Shown here piece by piece: positions 1 through 12,075 of a DNA stretch of 64,000 nucleotides. The translations under genes and the position numbers were made by a program. The stretch's first letter is position 1. Every line of letters begins with the position of its first letter. The DNA is from Folioceros fuciformis. Lineage: Eukaryota; Anthocerotophyta; Anthocerotopsida; Anthocerotales. The stretch lies in assembly GCA_049999805.1 (NCBI GenBank), contig JBNGIO010006348.1:29821-93820 (forward strand), in the 5' to 3' direction. Under the pieces are notes generated by a model, which made no database searches, was not told where the DNA came from, and was given only the letters and a program-made list of their open reading frames with translations.

Positions 1-2204
1 TGCATCCTAGACAACCTCTTACTCCTGAGGGAAGCTAAGTACAACACACAAGTACAGAAGAAAGCCGCCGTTTTCATCTCCCTTGATTTTTACAAGGCGT
101 ATGATTCAGTTGAGTGGCACTTCCTGTGGCGTTGCTTGCGTAGTTTCGGGTTCAGGAATAACTTCTGCACATGGATAGCCATTCTGTGTGAAGACGCAGG
201 TGCCACGGTGTCTGTTAATGGATCCTTTATGAAGCGCTTTGGCACCTCTCGGTCGGTACGTCAGGGTTGCCCCCTTGCTCCATTCTTATTTATTATCGTT
301 ACTGACTTCTTCCTTAGAGCAGTCAAGCAAGACCCGGCAATGGTGGGTATTCAGAACCTAGATGGAACACAACTAAGGGTCTCTGCATTTGCAGATGATA
401 CGCTCCTCTTTTCCTTGGCGGAGGAGGCTCCATTGAAAGCGTTGCTCCAACAGGTCAAGGTCTTTGGTGAACTCTCGGGCTGCAAGGTAAATTGGAACAA
501 GATGCAAATGATGTGTCTTCACATGGAGGGGGAACCCCCTCAGTGTATTAACCACATCAAGCAAGTGACCCTGGGCTCTACCCACAAGTATTTGGGACTT
601 CCTTTTCAAGAGGGGGAGGAGAATGGGGAGATTGGGAAGTATGTTTGCCTCAGGTTCATTCGCAAAGCGGCTAGTTTATAATTGCTGGAGCTCAACTTGG
701 CAGGTAGGCTAGTGATGATCAACCATATCCTTACAGCCTCTTTATGGTACTTTCTATTTTTGTGGGCGCCTTCTAAGACAGAGGTGAAGCGCTTACAACA
801 GGTGCTGACCTCTTTCCTGTGGAAACGTTTGGGGGATGGTATGGCTGGGTGTTCTAAAGTGGCTTGGTAGCATATTATTCAGGAGCGTGGAATGGGGGCC
901 TAGGGGTGGTGGACCCAGTTGCCAAGATGAAAGTTTTGCATGCTCAATGGGTTGTCAGGGCAGCGGATCCGGCATACTACCCTTGGAAGAGTCTGCTAAC
1001 ACAGCACTTGGACAGCACCCAAGCTGTCCCCAGGGGTAGGAGGTCTATTGACAACATTCTGGCTGACAAACTGCTATTGGATACTGCAGGATGCTCCCCG
1101 CTCTTTAAGTCCATCTGGAACATATACTTGGAGGTCAAACATTATCTTATCCCGGGCACCTTCTCTCATTTGGATGATGTTCTGGGCATTCCTCTGTAGG
1201 GCTTCTCAAGGTTATGGGTACGGGAGTTCAGGTTAAGGGTATATCGGTTACAAATTTTCGGGCTGGCTTGTCGCAAAGGCGTTATCCAGCTTGGGCATTT
1301 ATGGAATAGATCAGTGTCCCGTTGGAAGGAGGTGGAAGAGGTCAGAAGGGAGTTTGGCATAGGGGCTCGGCACGTCAGACTCATATTCTCGTGCTTGCAC
1401 GAGGGGCTAGAGGAAAAGGTGCATCAGATCCTAAGGCAACAACCTACCATAGGCAAGGAAGGGAGGTTTGCTTACTCCATGGATAGTAGGGGAGTCGACT
1501 CGGAGGAGGAGGATGAACAGGACGAAGCATTAGCGCTAGACAGGGCGATTTGGCTTGCGAGAGCGGCAAAGAGACGTTGAAGTCATTCAAGGTCTTGTCG
1601 CCTGACGGCTCTCTGGAAGTGCAAGGTAGGGACGACGGTGAAGGCCGAGGGGGGGAACTGCGGGCTATTACTGTAATCTGTAGGTCCGTTCGGGCAGGGC
1701 GATGGTGCACGTCTGGCGAACACCCAATTGGGCCACGAACCTCTGATAAAGCAAAGGTTCTGTGCTGGTTCCGATTGGGTGAAAACTGGGCTCTAACCTT
1801 TAGACTAGATCTCTACAGGTGGCCCAAGTGTCCGGGGTGCAAGAAAGCTACTTCTCGATCTTTTTTCAACTTCCCAACGGCGGACCTTTTCCTTTGGTTG
1901 GTGCGAGCGCAGAAAATCAAGCAAAGACAACCAATGGCTCCCCGATTGAGGTTAGCTGGACGGCGCCAAAAGGAAGCCATCAAGCTCCTATGGCACTCCG
2001 CAGGAGTCCCTCCCAAGGTCAGGTTTACAGTTTGGTGTTTCTTTCAAGCTTGTTTGCCTGATGCAGATCGTTGGGATGGGCTTCTTGTTGCAATGGGGGA
2101 GGACGTGTGTCGATTGTGCACCGCTGGTGCCCCGAACAAGAGTCAACACATGTTCTTTCACTGCTGCTTTGCCCAAGAGATCTGGGGGGAGGTGGACTTC
2201 GATT
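1..2204 (+). mobile_element. Decayed non-LTR (LINE-type) retrotransposon, 5' end outside window
   Basis: From base 1 the first frame reads reverse transcriptase: FISLDFYKAYDSVEW, then RQGCPLAPF and the catalytic FADD box (SAFADDTLLF, about 385-410). The frame is broken by TAA at 679-681 and TAG at 868-870. It then continues in other frames: WNGGLGVVDPVAKMKVLHAQW around 887-960, and a zf-RVT zinc-binding region near 1980-2200 with C/H residues in VCRLCTAG...HMFFHCC. The order RT, thumb, zf-RVT is that of plant LINEs. Several stops and frameshifts make it a non-autonomous relic. No poly(A) tail or target-site duplication is evident on the 3' side, so the right boundary is approximate. The element is cut by the left window edge, so ORF1 and the endonuclease are not visible. 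Confidence 0.93.
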
Positions 2205-2889
2205 GATTTTTCCTGGAGCTAACCTCAGGATCACGAGTCAATCAGCCATATTTGGGCTGGACGCAGCCTCGGGCAAACCTCTCCTGAAGGCCCAATGGTG
2301 GAGCTTACTTTGGTCCTCTTGTCTTTTCTATCTCGAGGATAGGAGTCAGATTCAGTGAAAGCTCTATTATGGTGCATATGGGAGCATTTATTGATTGTAG
2401 CAGAAGCCTTGGAGCAATCACGCCGGAAGCAATTTAAGTGGAAAGACTGGAGGATGGTCGGCTTCCTTTCGCCTGGGAAAGATACGGGTTGGAATCACTC
2501 GTGCCCGTGGGGAAGGTGAGCCTTTAGGATCTTTGAGAAACTTCGAAGTGTGTGTATCAGTGGTTTAGGCAGGCGGCGGGTACCATAGTGTAGGGGAGCA
2601 CTCTCTGTGCGCCTTGTCTTGAGTTTTGGACTTAAGGATAGTACTCCTCCCTCTCTTTTGGTGCTCGATATATGTACATTCGTTAGCTGAGGGTTCCCAT
2701 TGTATTGTAAGTGGGAGGAGTCTTCCACTCATAATCAGAATTATTTTCTTCACGAAAAACAATTTGGTTTCTTTTTGTTCAGAACAGTTGAAGGGAGGCA
2801 TGTGGAAGGTAGGGTTTCCTGGGCAAGTGCCCATGGTAGGTAGTGAGCGGTTGCTGAAGGTTTTTATGGATTTTTTTTAGTTTTATTCT

Positions 2890-3095
2890 GGTAGGTTTGG
2901 ATAAGAAGATACCTACGTAGTAGAATGTTTACCTACATACGTAGAGAGGGTACCTACATGGGGAAAATGGAAGATACCTACGTAGGTAGGGAAGGTACTT
3001 ATACGGTAGACACCCCACCTACGACAATGGGGTAGGCAGCCTACCTACGATAATGGGTGGAAATGGTAGGGAACCTACCTACGAAGGGGACATCC
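2890..3095. repeat. Cluster of CCTACGTAGG-like palindromic motifs
   Basis: The motif CCTACNTA/CCTACGTAGG recurs at about 2911, 2931, 2951, 2975, 3018, 3051 and 3074 with variable spacers. The copy at 2975-2988 is a perfect 14-base palindrome (TACCTACGTAGGTA). A related 12-base palindrome with a CATG core lies at 3476-3487. No coding potential was seen. Function is unknown; it may be decayed satellite or part of an unclassified transposon end. Confidence 0.6.
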
Positions 3096-4249
3096 TCACC
3101 CTCCGTAGGGAAGGAACCTTAAGTTGAAGAACAAGTGGATCCCTTCCCTACTGAACCTGTAGGTGGTGGTAAAGGGATGCCCCAAGAGATCCACACAGAG
3201 GAAGGTACAATGGAAGCTCGTGGATCCAAGAGAAGACAGAGCCCAATAATGGAGAGGGGCCCAGTAGCTAAATGTTCGAACTCTGCCTCCCTTCAGGAGT
3301 AGTCCTAGCCACACCTTTTTGGAGAGAGGGTGAACGAATCTTCTATGGCAGCGCCGATAGTCCTGATCTTCAGCAGCGCGCACTGCCCTCGTAATTATTG
3401 GTAGGACTTAGCCTCTTTGTAGGTGTGAGCAGTTAACGTTGGTAGCGCCTAGTGTGAGAGACGAGTAGCCCACCACCTACATGTAGGAGAGGGTTCATAT
3501 GTCGATCTCTCTTATAAGGAGGGGCTACACAAAGAAATGAACTACTACATTCTGCACTCTTCTCATGGTGAGTTCTCATGCTCAGCATAGCGTAGGAATC
3601 TCGTTGCCGGTTGTGTGCCATCACAGTGCCTGGTTGTGGCTAGAGTTGCAGTGGTCGAAGTGCTTGGTGGAGGGCTCATATTCTTCCATGGGCACCCCTG
3701 CAAGTTGATTCCCTCGTGAATGGTTGTTGTGCTGCTGTAAGTGTGTGGCAATACCTGTGTGACTGTTGGCTTGAGGGTAGACTCTAGGGAAGACTCCCTT
3801 GAAGTTCTCGCTAACAGGCATAAGCACACAGCAACCGGCCCAAGGAAAAACGTGTTGGTCGTTGGATGTAGGGAGACGAGTCGTTGGATCGTAGTGGAAG
3901 GTGTTGTAAGGAGACTTGTGAGGAAAGAGGTATTGGGTGTAGGTAGTTAGAAATCGGTAGTGGGAGGTACTAGGGCCTTTCCAAGTGAAGGAATGGTGCC
4001 TTCCTACTAACTGGACGTGTTGAAGGTATGCACTAGGGAAGGTTGAATGTCGTAGATGAACTATAAACACAGTTGGAGGAAGTTGACCAGGCAATTCGGA
4101 GGGGAGCAATTCCGGGGAAGCCTACAACGACCATGGGATTGATGTGACCACGATACATGTGAGCGGGTGCCCGGTATGGGTACCATACCCACTTGCCCAC
4201 AAAGTAGTGAGAACGTTAACTTATTTTGCATCTTGAGATGTTTGGTATA

Positions 4250-4332
4250 GGCCTAGCTCCAAGTGTAGATATATCTATTTCATTTTAGCTAGGCCCGACT
4301 TCAAGTGTAGATAATATACATTTCATTCTAGC
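4250..4332. repeat. Two degenerate 42-base direct repeats
   Basis: Two adjacent units share the pattern GGCCNNNCTNCAAGTGTAGAT, then an AT-rich run, then TTTCATTNTAGC. Unit one is about 4250-4290 and unit two 4291-4332. They differ by several substitutions and one short indel, so this is an old tandem duplication in AT-rich intergenic DNA. Confidence 0.6.
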
Positions 4333-5522
4333 ATGACATGTGGATCAAGAATATGAGGTGATTGAAAATATTTTTGTGTGAAAGTATAAAAGACAAACAC
4401 AATAAAAATTGAAGATCAATAATAATTTTAGGACTACTAATTAAACCACTTTCTCCTCTGGATGCTTTCTACTTTGTGGATTGTCTTCACAACCACCCTC
4501 CAATCCTTGAAGCACAACTAATATAAATTTTTTTTTGTCCACTGTCCTAGTGCTCTTGTTTTAAAATCAATTAGATTAATATGTTCTTAAACTTTTGGCT
4601 AACACTAACACAAACCACCATGTGCTCCTTGGATATCTTAAGTGCGTAAATTTAAATTATACGCTCCTCATTGGATGCCATCCACTCCAAACCTAAGATA
4701 ATTTCATATCATCCATACTCATAACATATATTTGAAACTCACTCCTTTTCTATAGTGTAACTTTACTTCATGCAATTCCCAAAAATTGCATTACACAACC
4801 TCTTTAATTTTTAGATAGTATTTTAGCCCAAGCGACTGCAAAATCCTAAAACAACTCTAGTTGGATCTCCATCTGCCTGGAGATAGGTGAGTGGATTTCC
4901 CAACCGAGCTTGCTTCAGTGTATCCCTAGGGCGTTTAGTGATGAGAAGGCGCGAAAAGCCTTCTGTCCTGTGAACTCGGGTACCAGGAAGTGGGAAGAGG
5001 AAGAAACGGTAGAAATTAAAAGACGGTCGTATCTGCGCCAACTCACGAGTCGATGCCGACCTCAGCGCGGCAGCGGGGGTCTTACGTTTTCAAGGACGTC
5101 CTATCACGTCCCCTGGGAGGACAAATTCCTCCTGTCATGTCGCCGTCGAATTAAGAAAGCAGGTATGAAAACCCTTTGCACAGAAACGTCAGTGCATCCT
5201 GTCCAAGCGGCGCAGGACTGTACATTCAGCGGCGAGGCCTGATAGCAGATTTGTTTGATCACCGGTCCAAGTCTCGACACCCTACTGTCCATTGGTGTAC
5301 AATGCATGCAAGCCAGAAACTTGAAAGCGCGGGAATAGAATCATCTAACCAGGCCGTGCAGGCTCACCAAATCCCACCACATACCGGCCCGAGCGTTCCG
5401 ACTCGCTGGTAGGGACCCTAGAACCTTCCGCACTGGCCATGGTGTTCGGAGAAGAGATCTAGCAGGGAGGGGTGGCAGAGTTATCGGTCCCGAAGACTGG
5501 GCGAGAGCCAGAAGCTGCAGCG

Positions 5523-7461
5523 ATGAAGGTCCAGGGACGCAAAGCTAAGGCGGTGGACGAGGATGAGAGGAGGCTGAATGAGCTGGGATACGAGCAGCAG
5601 TACAGGCGTGTGATGAGCCCGTTCGAGCAATGGGCTTACACCTTCTCCTACACCGCGCCTCTGGGATTCGTGACCGGCTACTACGGCTACATGTACTCCT
5701 ACGGCGGGCCTGTCACCATTTTCTGGGGATTCCTGGCCACCGCCATCGGCACTCTCATGATGGCGTTTGCAATGTCGGAGGTGATCAGCGCGTATCCCAC
5801 TCTGGGGAGCGTGTATTACTGGGTAGCCCAGCTGGTGCCCAGGAAGCACGCTGCCTGGTCTGCCTGGTTCGTGGGATGGGTGTATCTGGTGGGTTCCTTC
5901 TGTGGAACCGCCTTGAACGAGTACCTGCTGGCGCAGCTGGTAGCCACCATGATCCTGCTGGGAACCGGAGGGGCGCAGGGCGGGGGATATCAGCTTTCCA
6001 ATGGTCAGGTAATTACACTAACAAGTTTCACCAAGGCCAAGGTTTGTTTGTTACAGTGCTGCACCTGCTCTCTCGCATTGGTTCATGTCAGCTCGGATTG
6101 GATGTCATGTATCATGGCAGATTGCAGGCGTGACCGCGGGGCTCTTTTTCTTGCACTTCTTCGTCAGCATTGTGAGCACCAGGTGGCTGGGTCGGCTGAG
6201 CTCAGCGGGCGCCTGGTTCCAGATCATGTCCATCGTGGCCATCGTGGTGACGCTACTGGTCATCTCCCCCAAATACCAGAGTGCCAAATTTGTGTTCACG
6301 CATTTTGTGAAGTCGCCAGGGAACGGGATCCAGTCCGCGGTGCTAGTTGTGCTGCTGGGCCTGCCTTACTTCCAGTCCATTCTGACGGGGTTTGAGGTCG
6401 GGTCGCACGTGGTGGAGGAGGTGACCACGGCTGCCGTGGCTGGACCCAGGGCCATGATCCGCTCTGTCTACGTCACGGCTGGGGTGGAGGTCGTGCTTCT
6501 GCTTGTCATGACCTTCTGCATCCAGAATCCGGATAACGTGCTTGGGGAGGATACCGCCACTGGTGACAAACAGCTTGAAGTTTGCATTCCATAGCAGATA
6601 GCTGAGCTCTTCAACCCGTGTCTGCATTCCTACGATCTGGTCTTAAGAGTTGTTAAAATTGACAATGTGCAGGAGGAGGAGACACGTCTGCTGGAAGCCA
6701 AGTCTTCTACGATGCCTTCCACGGAAGGTTCGGAGACGGCACAGTGGGATCCGTTGCCTTCACCGGGCTCGCTGCAATCTCTCTCTTCTTCGGGAACATC
6801 ACCAATGTCACCCTTACAGCCAGGATGGTAAGCCAGTGTTTAGGTGAAGCACATCGGTGGCTGTGCCAAGCCAGGATCCGGATAATATGCTTGTTCTTGT
6901 CTGATTTTGTATCTGTAACAACATCATCTGCAGATCTACGCCATGGCCCGAGATGTGGCGCTCCCCTTCCACGCTCACCTGGTAACGCTGACTCCGGTCC
7001 ACAAGATACCAGTAAATGCCACAGTAGTGACAGTCATCGGCTCCTTCGTCTGCACGCTGCCCAGCCTCGGGAGCAGTGTTGCCTTCACCGCCATCACAGC
7101 CATGTCCACCATCACCGCCTACGGGCCGTACACCGTCATCCTGGCCTGCCGGCACATGTTCAACAACGGCTTTGTGTCGGGGCCCTTCTCATTGGGCCGG
7201 TGGAGCATCTTCATTGGAGGGTGGGGAGCACTGTGGGGCGCCGCCATGTCCATTCTCTTCTGCTTGCCTCCTGAGTATCCAGTCACCGGCTCCAACCTCA
7301 ACTACGCCGCCATCAGCATGGCTGGATGCATCGGCTTTGGTGTCGTCTACTGGTTCGCTGTGGCAAAGCACCAGTTCCAAGGTCCCAAGCGCGTGGTAGA
7401 GCAGGACAACGCCGATCTGGAAGCAAGCTTACGACGCCGGCTGGCTGCGGGACTGAAGTGA
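5523..7461 (+). CDS. Amino acid permease, BAT1/GABA-permease type (APC superfamily)
   Basis: Exons 5523-6008, 6121-6562, 6673-6827 and 6934-7461 give 536 aa, close to the roughly 515 aa of plant BAT1. The first in-frame ATG is 5523 (MKVQGRKAKAVDEDERRL); the frame is open upstream but has no ATG. The hydrophilic N-terminus ends in LNELGYEQQYRRVMSPFEQW, followed by about twelve hydrophobic segments, starting FSYTAPLGFVTGYYGYMYSYG and YYWVAQLVPRKHAAWSAWF, which are typical of eukaryotic amino acid/choline/GABA permeases. The consensus AMARDVALPF loop begins exon 4. The family moves amino acids such as GABA across mitochondrial or plasma membranes; the substrate here cannot be read from sequence. 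The gene is followed by a 19-bp triplicate and an AATAAA signal. Confidence 0.92.
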
Positions 7462-7502
7462 CACTGAATCAATCCTCCGTCCGACGTCCGTACGCTCCAT
7501 CA

Positions 7503-7559
7503 AGACGCCTCCTACTTCCCAAGACGTCTCCTACTTCCCAAGACGTCTCCTACTTCCGA
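7503..7559 (+). repeat. 19-bp tandem repeat, three copies, in permease 3' UTR
   Basis: Three head-to-tail units of AGACGTCTCCTACTTCCCA occupy 7503-7521, 7522-7540 and 7541-7559, with one mismatch in the first and one in the last. They lie 41 bases after the permease stop and upstream of the likely poly(A) signal, so they should be transcribed. Confidence 0.85.
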
Positions 7560-7592
7560 AGCATGTAAGACTCGGTCGCAAGCCAGACTGCA

Positions 7593-7598
7593 AATAAA
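7593..7598 (+). terminator. Likely poly(A) signal AATAAA of the permease gene
   Basis: A canonical AATAAA lies 132 bases downstream of the permease stop codon, in the expected place for a 3' UTR. No other canonical hexamer was noted nearer the stop. Plant polyadenylation signals are loose, so the exact cleavage site is not predicted. Confidence 0.45.
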
Positions 7599-7599
7599 A

Positions 7600-8565
7600 A
7601 CCTGCATCGTCAACCACGCTAGACACCGTCACATAGGCCACAACTTCCCAGGCTTCCATGTTGCGAAGGCACGCAAGTCCCTCAAGTCAAGAAGCAAGTC
7701 CATCCAACATACCAATCAAGGGTGAAATACTTGAGGGCAACCGGACAGCCATCACAGTTCACGAATACTTCATGAGAACAGTTCCTGATCTCTTCCACTG
7801 CCGTCGCAGAGACGATATGAAGAACCACTCGCTCCCGTTTACCGGGCTCCAGAATCTGCTAACAGCACGCTGTTGATGAACTGGTGTGCCAGAAGACGGT
7901 AGGGAATGGTTTAAGACCAGGAGTTGGAATGCTTTCAGGGTGTGAAACCCGTGAGGCAACCTCGCGGAACCCGCTGAGAGACCTTTGTGAATCATTTGGC
8001 AGTGAGGACAAGGACATGTATCTGTTCTTGGCTCCCACTCCAGACGCATTGCACGGGTAACATTTCTTCCACAGATACCCTCCAACATAACTGCAAGCAA
8101 TGCAGGTTTGCTGTCACTAGCCTGAACCAGAGAGGTCCCTTCAGCTGTCTCCTGGACACCTTCCACCGGCTTCGACCCAGCTCACAACATAGTTCATTAC
8201 GTGGCTGCAAAGGAGTCTGGTGGCACGCCGGAAACACATCCATGCTGTTAGAAAGCTCCACTGCGGATAACTGGCTAGCGTAACGCGGACTGTCCTCACG
8301 GCATTGGTGATCCCCACACGGCTTCCACATCACTCCATGAGAGGTGGTCAGGAGGATCCGCATGCTTGCATCCAGAATCCAGAAAAGGGAATCAATTAAA
8401 GGCACGTACTTGGTTTTCTTCTTATGCATGAATGATATCTACATTAGGGCTCATTTTCGCTACTCTGATTTCCCATGAGTTGTGGCACGTAGGAAACGCA
8501 CTCTGCCGCCCATTCAAGGCTTTCACTGTCAAAAATTCTTCTGTTGCCGGGTGATTTGCACAAAC
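7600..8565. other. Convergent intergenic region, no gene recognised
   Basis: This lies between the 3' ends of the permease (plus) and the PotD-like gene (minus). Overlapping open frames on the minus strand (7759-8166 and 7992-8429) have no recognisable domain or plausible exon structure. They may be 3' UTR. Confidence 0.5.
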
Positions 8566-11500
8566 CTAGTATCTAATGCCTCTCAACCAAATCCACTTCT
8601 GGAAGTTCTGGAAGGTTCCCTTGAAAAGCTCCACCAAACTGGAAGGCCACCCTGACACTTCGACCACGTCTTCTAACAGCCATTGGAAATCAGTCACTGC
8701 TGTGTCACTCAGAGGCTCCAGGAACTCACTTTTGGCAAGGACATTCTCTGGAACTGAGCCCTGCACTGAGTACTTGTCATGGGTTTCTCCCACCTCCACA
8801 GGGTATATTTCTGGTGCCTCCATATATGCAACATCATCCCTCGCAGTCTGCTGCACATTCTCGCTTTCAGGCTCCCCGACATCACTTTGTGAAAGGACAT
8901 CGTCCCCAGCCACGGAGCTGCCCGCAGTTGCTCTTGTGGACAAATCATCGCCCTGCATCTCTGCTCGGGGAAGAGCCAGGGGAGATGCTCCAACAAACAC
9001 ATCTTGCTCAAAGGAGAGCGCCCGAGCCGGTTGCAGGCAAAAATCAAACCACTGTTGGACCAACGGAGAAGGACCTCTTATTCGGCCACCAGCTTTGTCA
9101 GAATTGATGCTGCTAGCGGCAGGGATCGCCTGAAGAACATTGCCAGGGATCAGCTTGATGAGACAGGTGGATATCACACAAGAAGCCATTGGCAGAATCA
9201 AGGCCTTACCCACAGGTCAGCCCACAAGCTAGTTCCAGAATAAGGGACCACCACTTGAATATTCGATGTACGCTTGGCAAAAGGGATCACATCACTCGAC
9301 CAGCCTACAGCAACCCACACGTCACCAGCTCCCAAAGCTTTCAAGTACTGGTCACTGTCAAACAGACGGACCTGCATAACAAGCACACCGTCAAAAATTG
9401 CTGCCCTGATGATCCTAGCAGACCTCAGGGTAACAAAGCAAAACACCACAGCTCTAACGGGTCAAATACATGCTCGGTGCACAGAAACCACATCTATACC
9501 TGCTTTTGAAGGGCTAAAAACCGATCTTTAACAGCTTGCCTGCCTCCTGGAATATCCTTCTCAAAGTCATCGGTATTGAATGAACCACCAAGAGACTTCA
9601 GGACCACGCCAACCACCTCTCTCGGGGAGTCGACCATCGCAACCTTCTCCTCAAATTCTGGCTCAAACAAATCGCTCCAGTCCTGCATTACCGTAAAATG
9701 ATCAGGGTCCGTCCACCAACTAAATAAGCGCAAAACGAACGGGCATATCACCTTGAAGGGTGGCACGTGGAACTTCTTGAATTTATCGGTTCTATAAGCA
9801 ACCACTAAAGTTCCCCATCTATAAGGCACTCCCCAAATTTTTCCGTTGGGATCGAGCAACCCCTCCTCATTCCGTCGCAAAAGAGCCTAATACATCACGT
9901 TTCATCCCTGTCAATTATACAACAGGGTCAATGGTTTTCTACTATCTGTGTCTACTACCTGTGCTCACATACCTGCCATCTGGAGCCCAGACGGTGATAC
10001 CATTCATGCTCTTCAGCATTCTCAATGGGCTCAACAAGGCCACCAGCTACAGCAGTCCCAAGCCAAGAATCCCCAACTGTGACAAGGTCAGCAGCCATGG
10101 TAGAACGAGCAGTGAGCTGCTGCTTCTCCACAGATTCAGCAAGGCCCGCTAAAATGCCCTTCAGGCTGCTTTGGAACTCCATGGCTACTTTCACATTCTT
10201 GCCCTGTGTCTGCACAAAATCCTACAGCACCGAATTGGGCAAATATCTTAGACATCGACACCACTCTCGTCATCACGCACCAACTTAGACGGGCCATTCG
10301 AAAATCAGCAGCGAAATAACCAACCACGCATACCTTAAGCCAAACTGGCGGCACTGAACTGCGGAGGCCCACTATCTTAAGAGGAACCGTCAGGGCATAA
10401 GGCTTAGCCATCCACTCTTCATATGCTTGGCGAAGCTCGTTCTCTTCTTCAGGAAGTTCCCTGTTGGGATTCTCAGATGCTGGACCTAGCACCGGACACA
10501 TAAGACCATGAGACATTTGTAGCAATCCAGAGTCTAAGTCCACAAAAGAACACTACAAATTTGTAGGAAAAACAGAATCCAAGTTCAGCTTGTACACACA
10601 ATACGACAGGTGCTCTCACCAGAATTTTCCTGACCATCACTTCTAACAACCGACAATCTCTCTGCAACTTCAGATATTCCCGAAACGTCACCGCGCTGGA
10701 CCTCAGCTGCTCCCTCGATGTCCTCTATCTCATCTTCATCGTCACTATCATCTTCGTCATACTCTTCTGCTCCTAGATTTTCATCAATTAAGTCCTCTGA
10801 TTTATCCTCCGCCTTCTCATCATGGGGACTCTCGTTCGCTGCCTCTTGAGTGTCATCTTGCTCGTCGTCAACAGCTCCCTGTGGACCATCTTCAAGCTTT
10901 CCTTCAATAATCTCGACTTCACTCAACAGCTCCTGCTCAGAACCACGGGCACTTGTCTGAATGGGATCTCCAATGTCCCCCTCAACAGCCACTGAGGTTA
11001 CACTTTGGATGGACAAACTAGGGGCACCAGATTCCGCATCCAACTCCTCACTGGATTCCAATTCAGCCAAACCTCTGGTCGACTCGTTTGAAATCGGCTC
11101 AGCTAAACTAGACTTGATCTGCTCCACGCTGGGAGGCAGAGTCTCCACACTGGTCGCTGCAACTGAATCTCCAGATGTGACTGAAGTAATGGACGCAAAG
11201 CAAGGCACAGATCTCCTCTTCCAAAACTTATGTCCACCTGAGGCACTCAGCATGGCAGCTCCCAGGGCGAGTCCCACCAGCAGAGGAGCGAACGGATCCA
11301 ACAGAGTAGCATGCGTCATCCCCTGCGCTAAATCATTCCCACAGAATTTCCAGCATGATTAGACAACAAAACTCTAGCTCAAAAACTGAATTTGCGGTGA
11401 ATTCCATCCACGGAAGAGTTCTCCCTTAATCTACCTGTCTCTGGGGCTATTGGCAAAGCAATTTTCTCCGAATACTCAACTCCTTCATCTAGCTTGATCA

Positions 11501-11744
11501 AACCATCCGACTCCCGTTGTGATTGAACCGGCACCCTGGACTTCCGGCGCGCATGACGTCCATTTGCACACCGCCGAACAGAGAATCCTCCCAGCTTTCT
11601 CCCTGCTGCGAGCCCCGGAGGTGCGGCAGCGAAAGGACGACTGCCATTACGGTAACTGAATTGATGCCTCCCATGTGTAGAACAACCTCCGAGCTGCAGC
11701 TGAGTACCAGGAACCCCTACGAGTAGAGCTGAATTCATCGCCAT
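8566..11744 (-). CDS. Plastid PotD-like (spermidine/putrescine-binding) solute-binding protein
   Basis: Coding exons, 5' to 3': 11744-11435, 11327-10620, 10485-10334, 10221-9973, 9886-9752, 9682-9500, 9371-9210 and 9129-8566, giving 820 aa. It resembles Arabidopsis At1g31410, annotated as putrescine-binding periplasmic protein-like. Conserved stretches are YALTVPLKIVGLRSSVPPVW, AADLVTVGDSWLG, NGKIWGVPYRWGTLVVAY, MVDSPREVVGVVLKSLGG, GDVWVAVGWSSDVIPFAKR and QQWFDFCLQPAR. Residues 1-100 are basic and Ser/Arg-rich, like a transit peptide. A hydrophobic segment (LLDPFAPLLVGLALGAAML) follows, then an Asp/Glu-rich stretch of about 200 residues in exon 2 that is unusual for the family. The start is the first of two close ATGs (MAMNSALL). 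The domain is of cyanobacterial type; a transport role in plants is inference. The 69-bp intron 9683-9751 is in frame without a stop. Confidence 0.88.
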
Positions 11745-12075
11745 GGCGGTCAAAAGACAAGTCACTCAGGCACCAGGACGATGCCAAATGTCCATAGCGG
11801 AGCCCTAAAAGAATACCGCCGTCCTCCCTATGCTTGTTCCCACCTCTGTAAAGCTATGCATTCAGTGGCGTTTCAGCGTTTCGCGGCTGTACAGATCCCT
11901 TTTGGTTGGTATCTGCAAGGTGGAAAGTCTGTTGAGTTACCCCTGTTCCCTTCGTCGAGAGTGTGGGAGATGGAAGATGCAACCAGAACGGACTTTCACA
12001 GATAGAGGACGTACTTGCCATTGAGAGAGATTATTTGACGCTTGGAACTGAGCTGTCTTAAGATTAAGAAGTAGA
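11745..12075. other. Intergenic region between two minus-strand genes
   Basis: These 331 bases hold the promoter of the PotD-like gene (toward 11745) and the 3' UTR of the GET2-like gene (toward 12075). No gene was recognised. Confidence 0.5.

Larger units (their letters stand above)
2205..5522. other. Gene-poor stretch with short palindromic repeats and AT-rich DNA
   Basis: No recognisable gene was found in these 3.3 kb. The left part follows the LINE relic. 2890-3095 holds palindromic CCTACGTAGG-type motifs (separate entry). 3120-4130 has open frames on both strands (for example 3621-4109 on the minus strand) with no recognised domain. 4140-4830 is AT-rich with a twice-repeated 42-base motif at 4250-4332. 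4830-5522 is GC-richer and should contain the promoter and 5' UTR of the permease gene starting at 5523. Confidence 0.6.

Noticed and set aside
3621-4109. 162-codon open frame on the minus strand
   Set aside because: No recognised domain, odd composition and no supporting splice structure; lies in repeat-rich DNA.
7759-8429. Two overlapping minus-strand open frames between convergent genes
   Set aside because: No domain or homology recognised; better explained as 3' UTR and chance openness.
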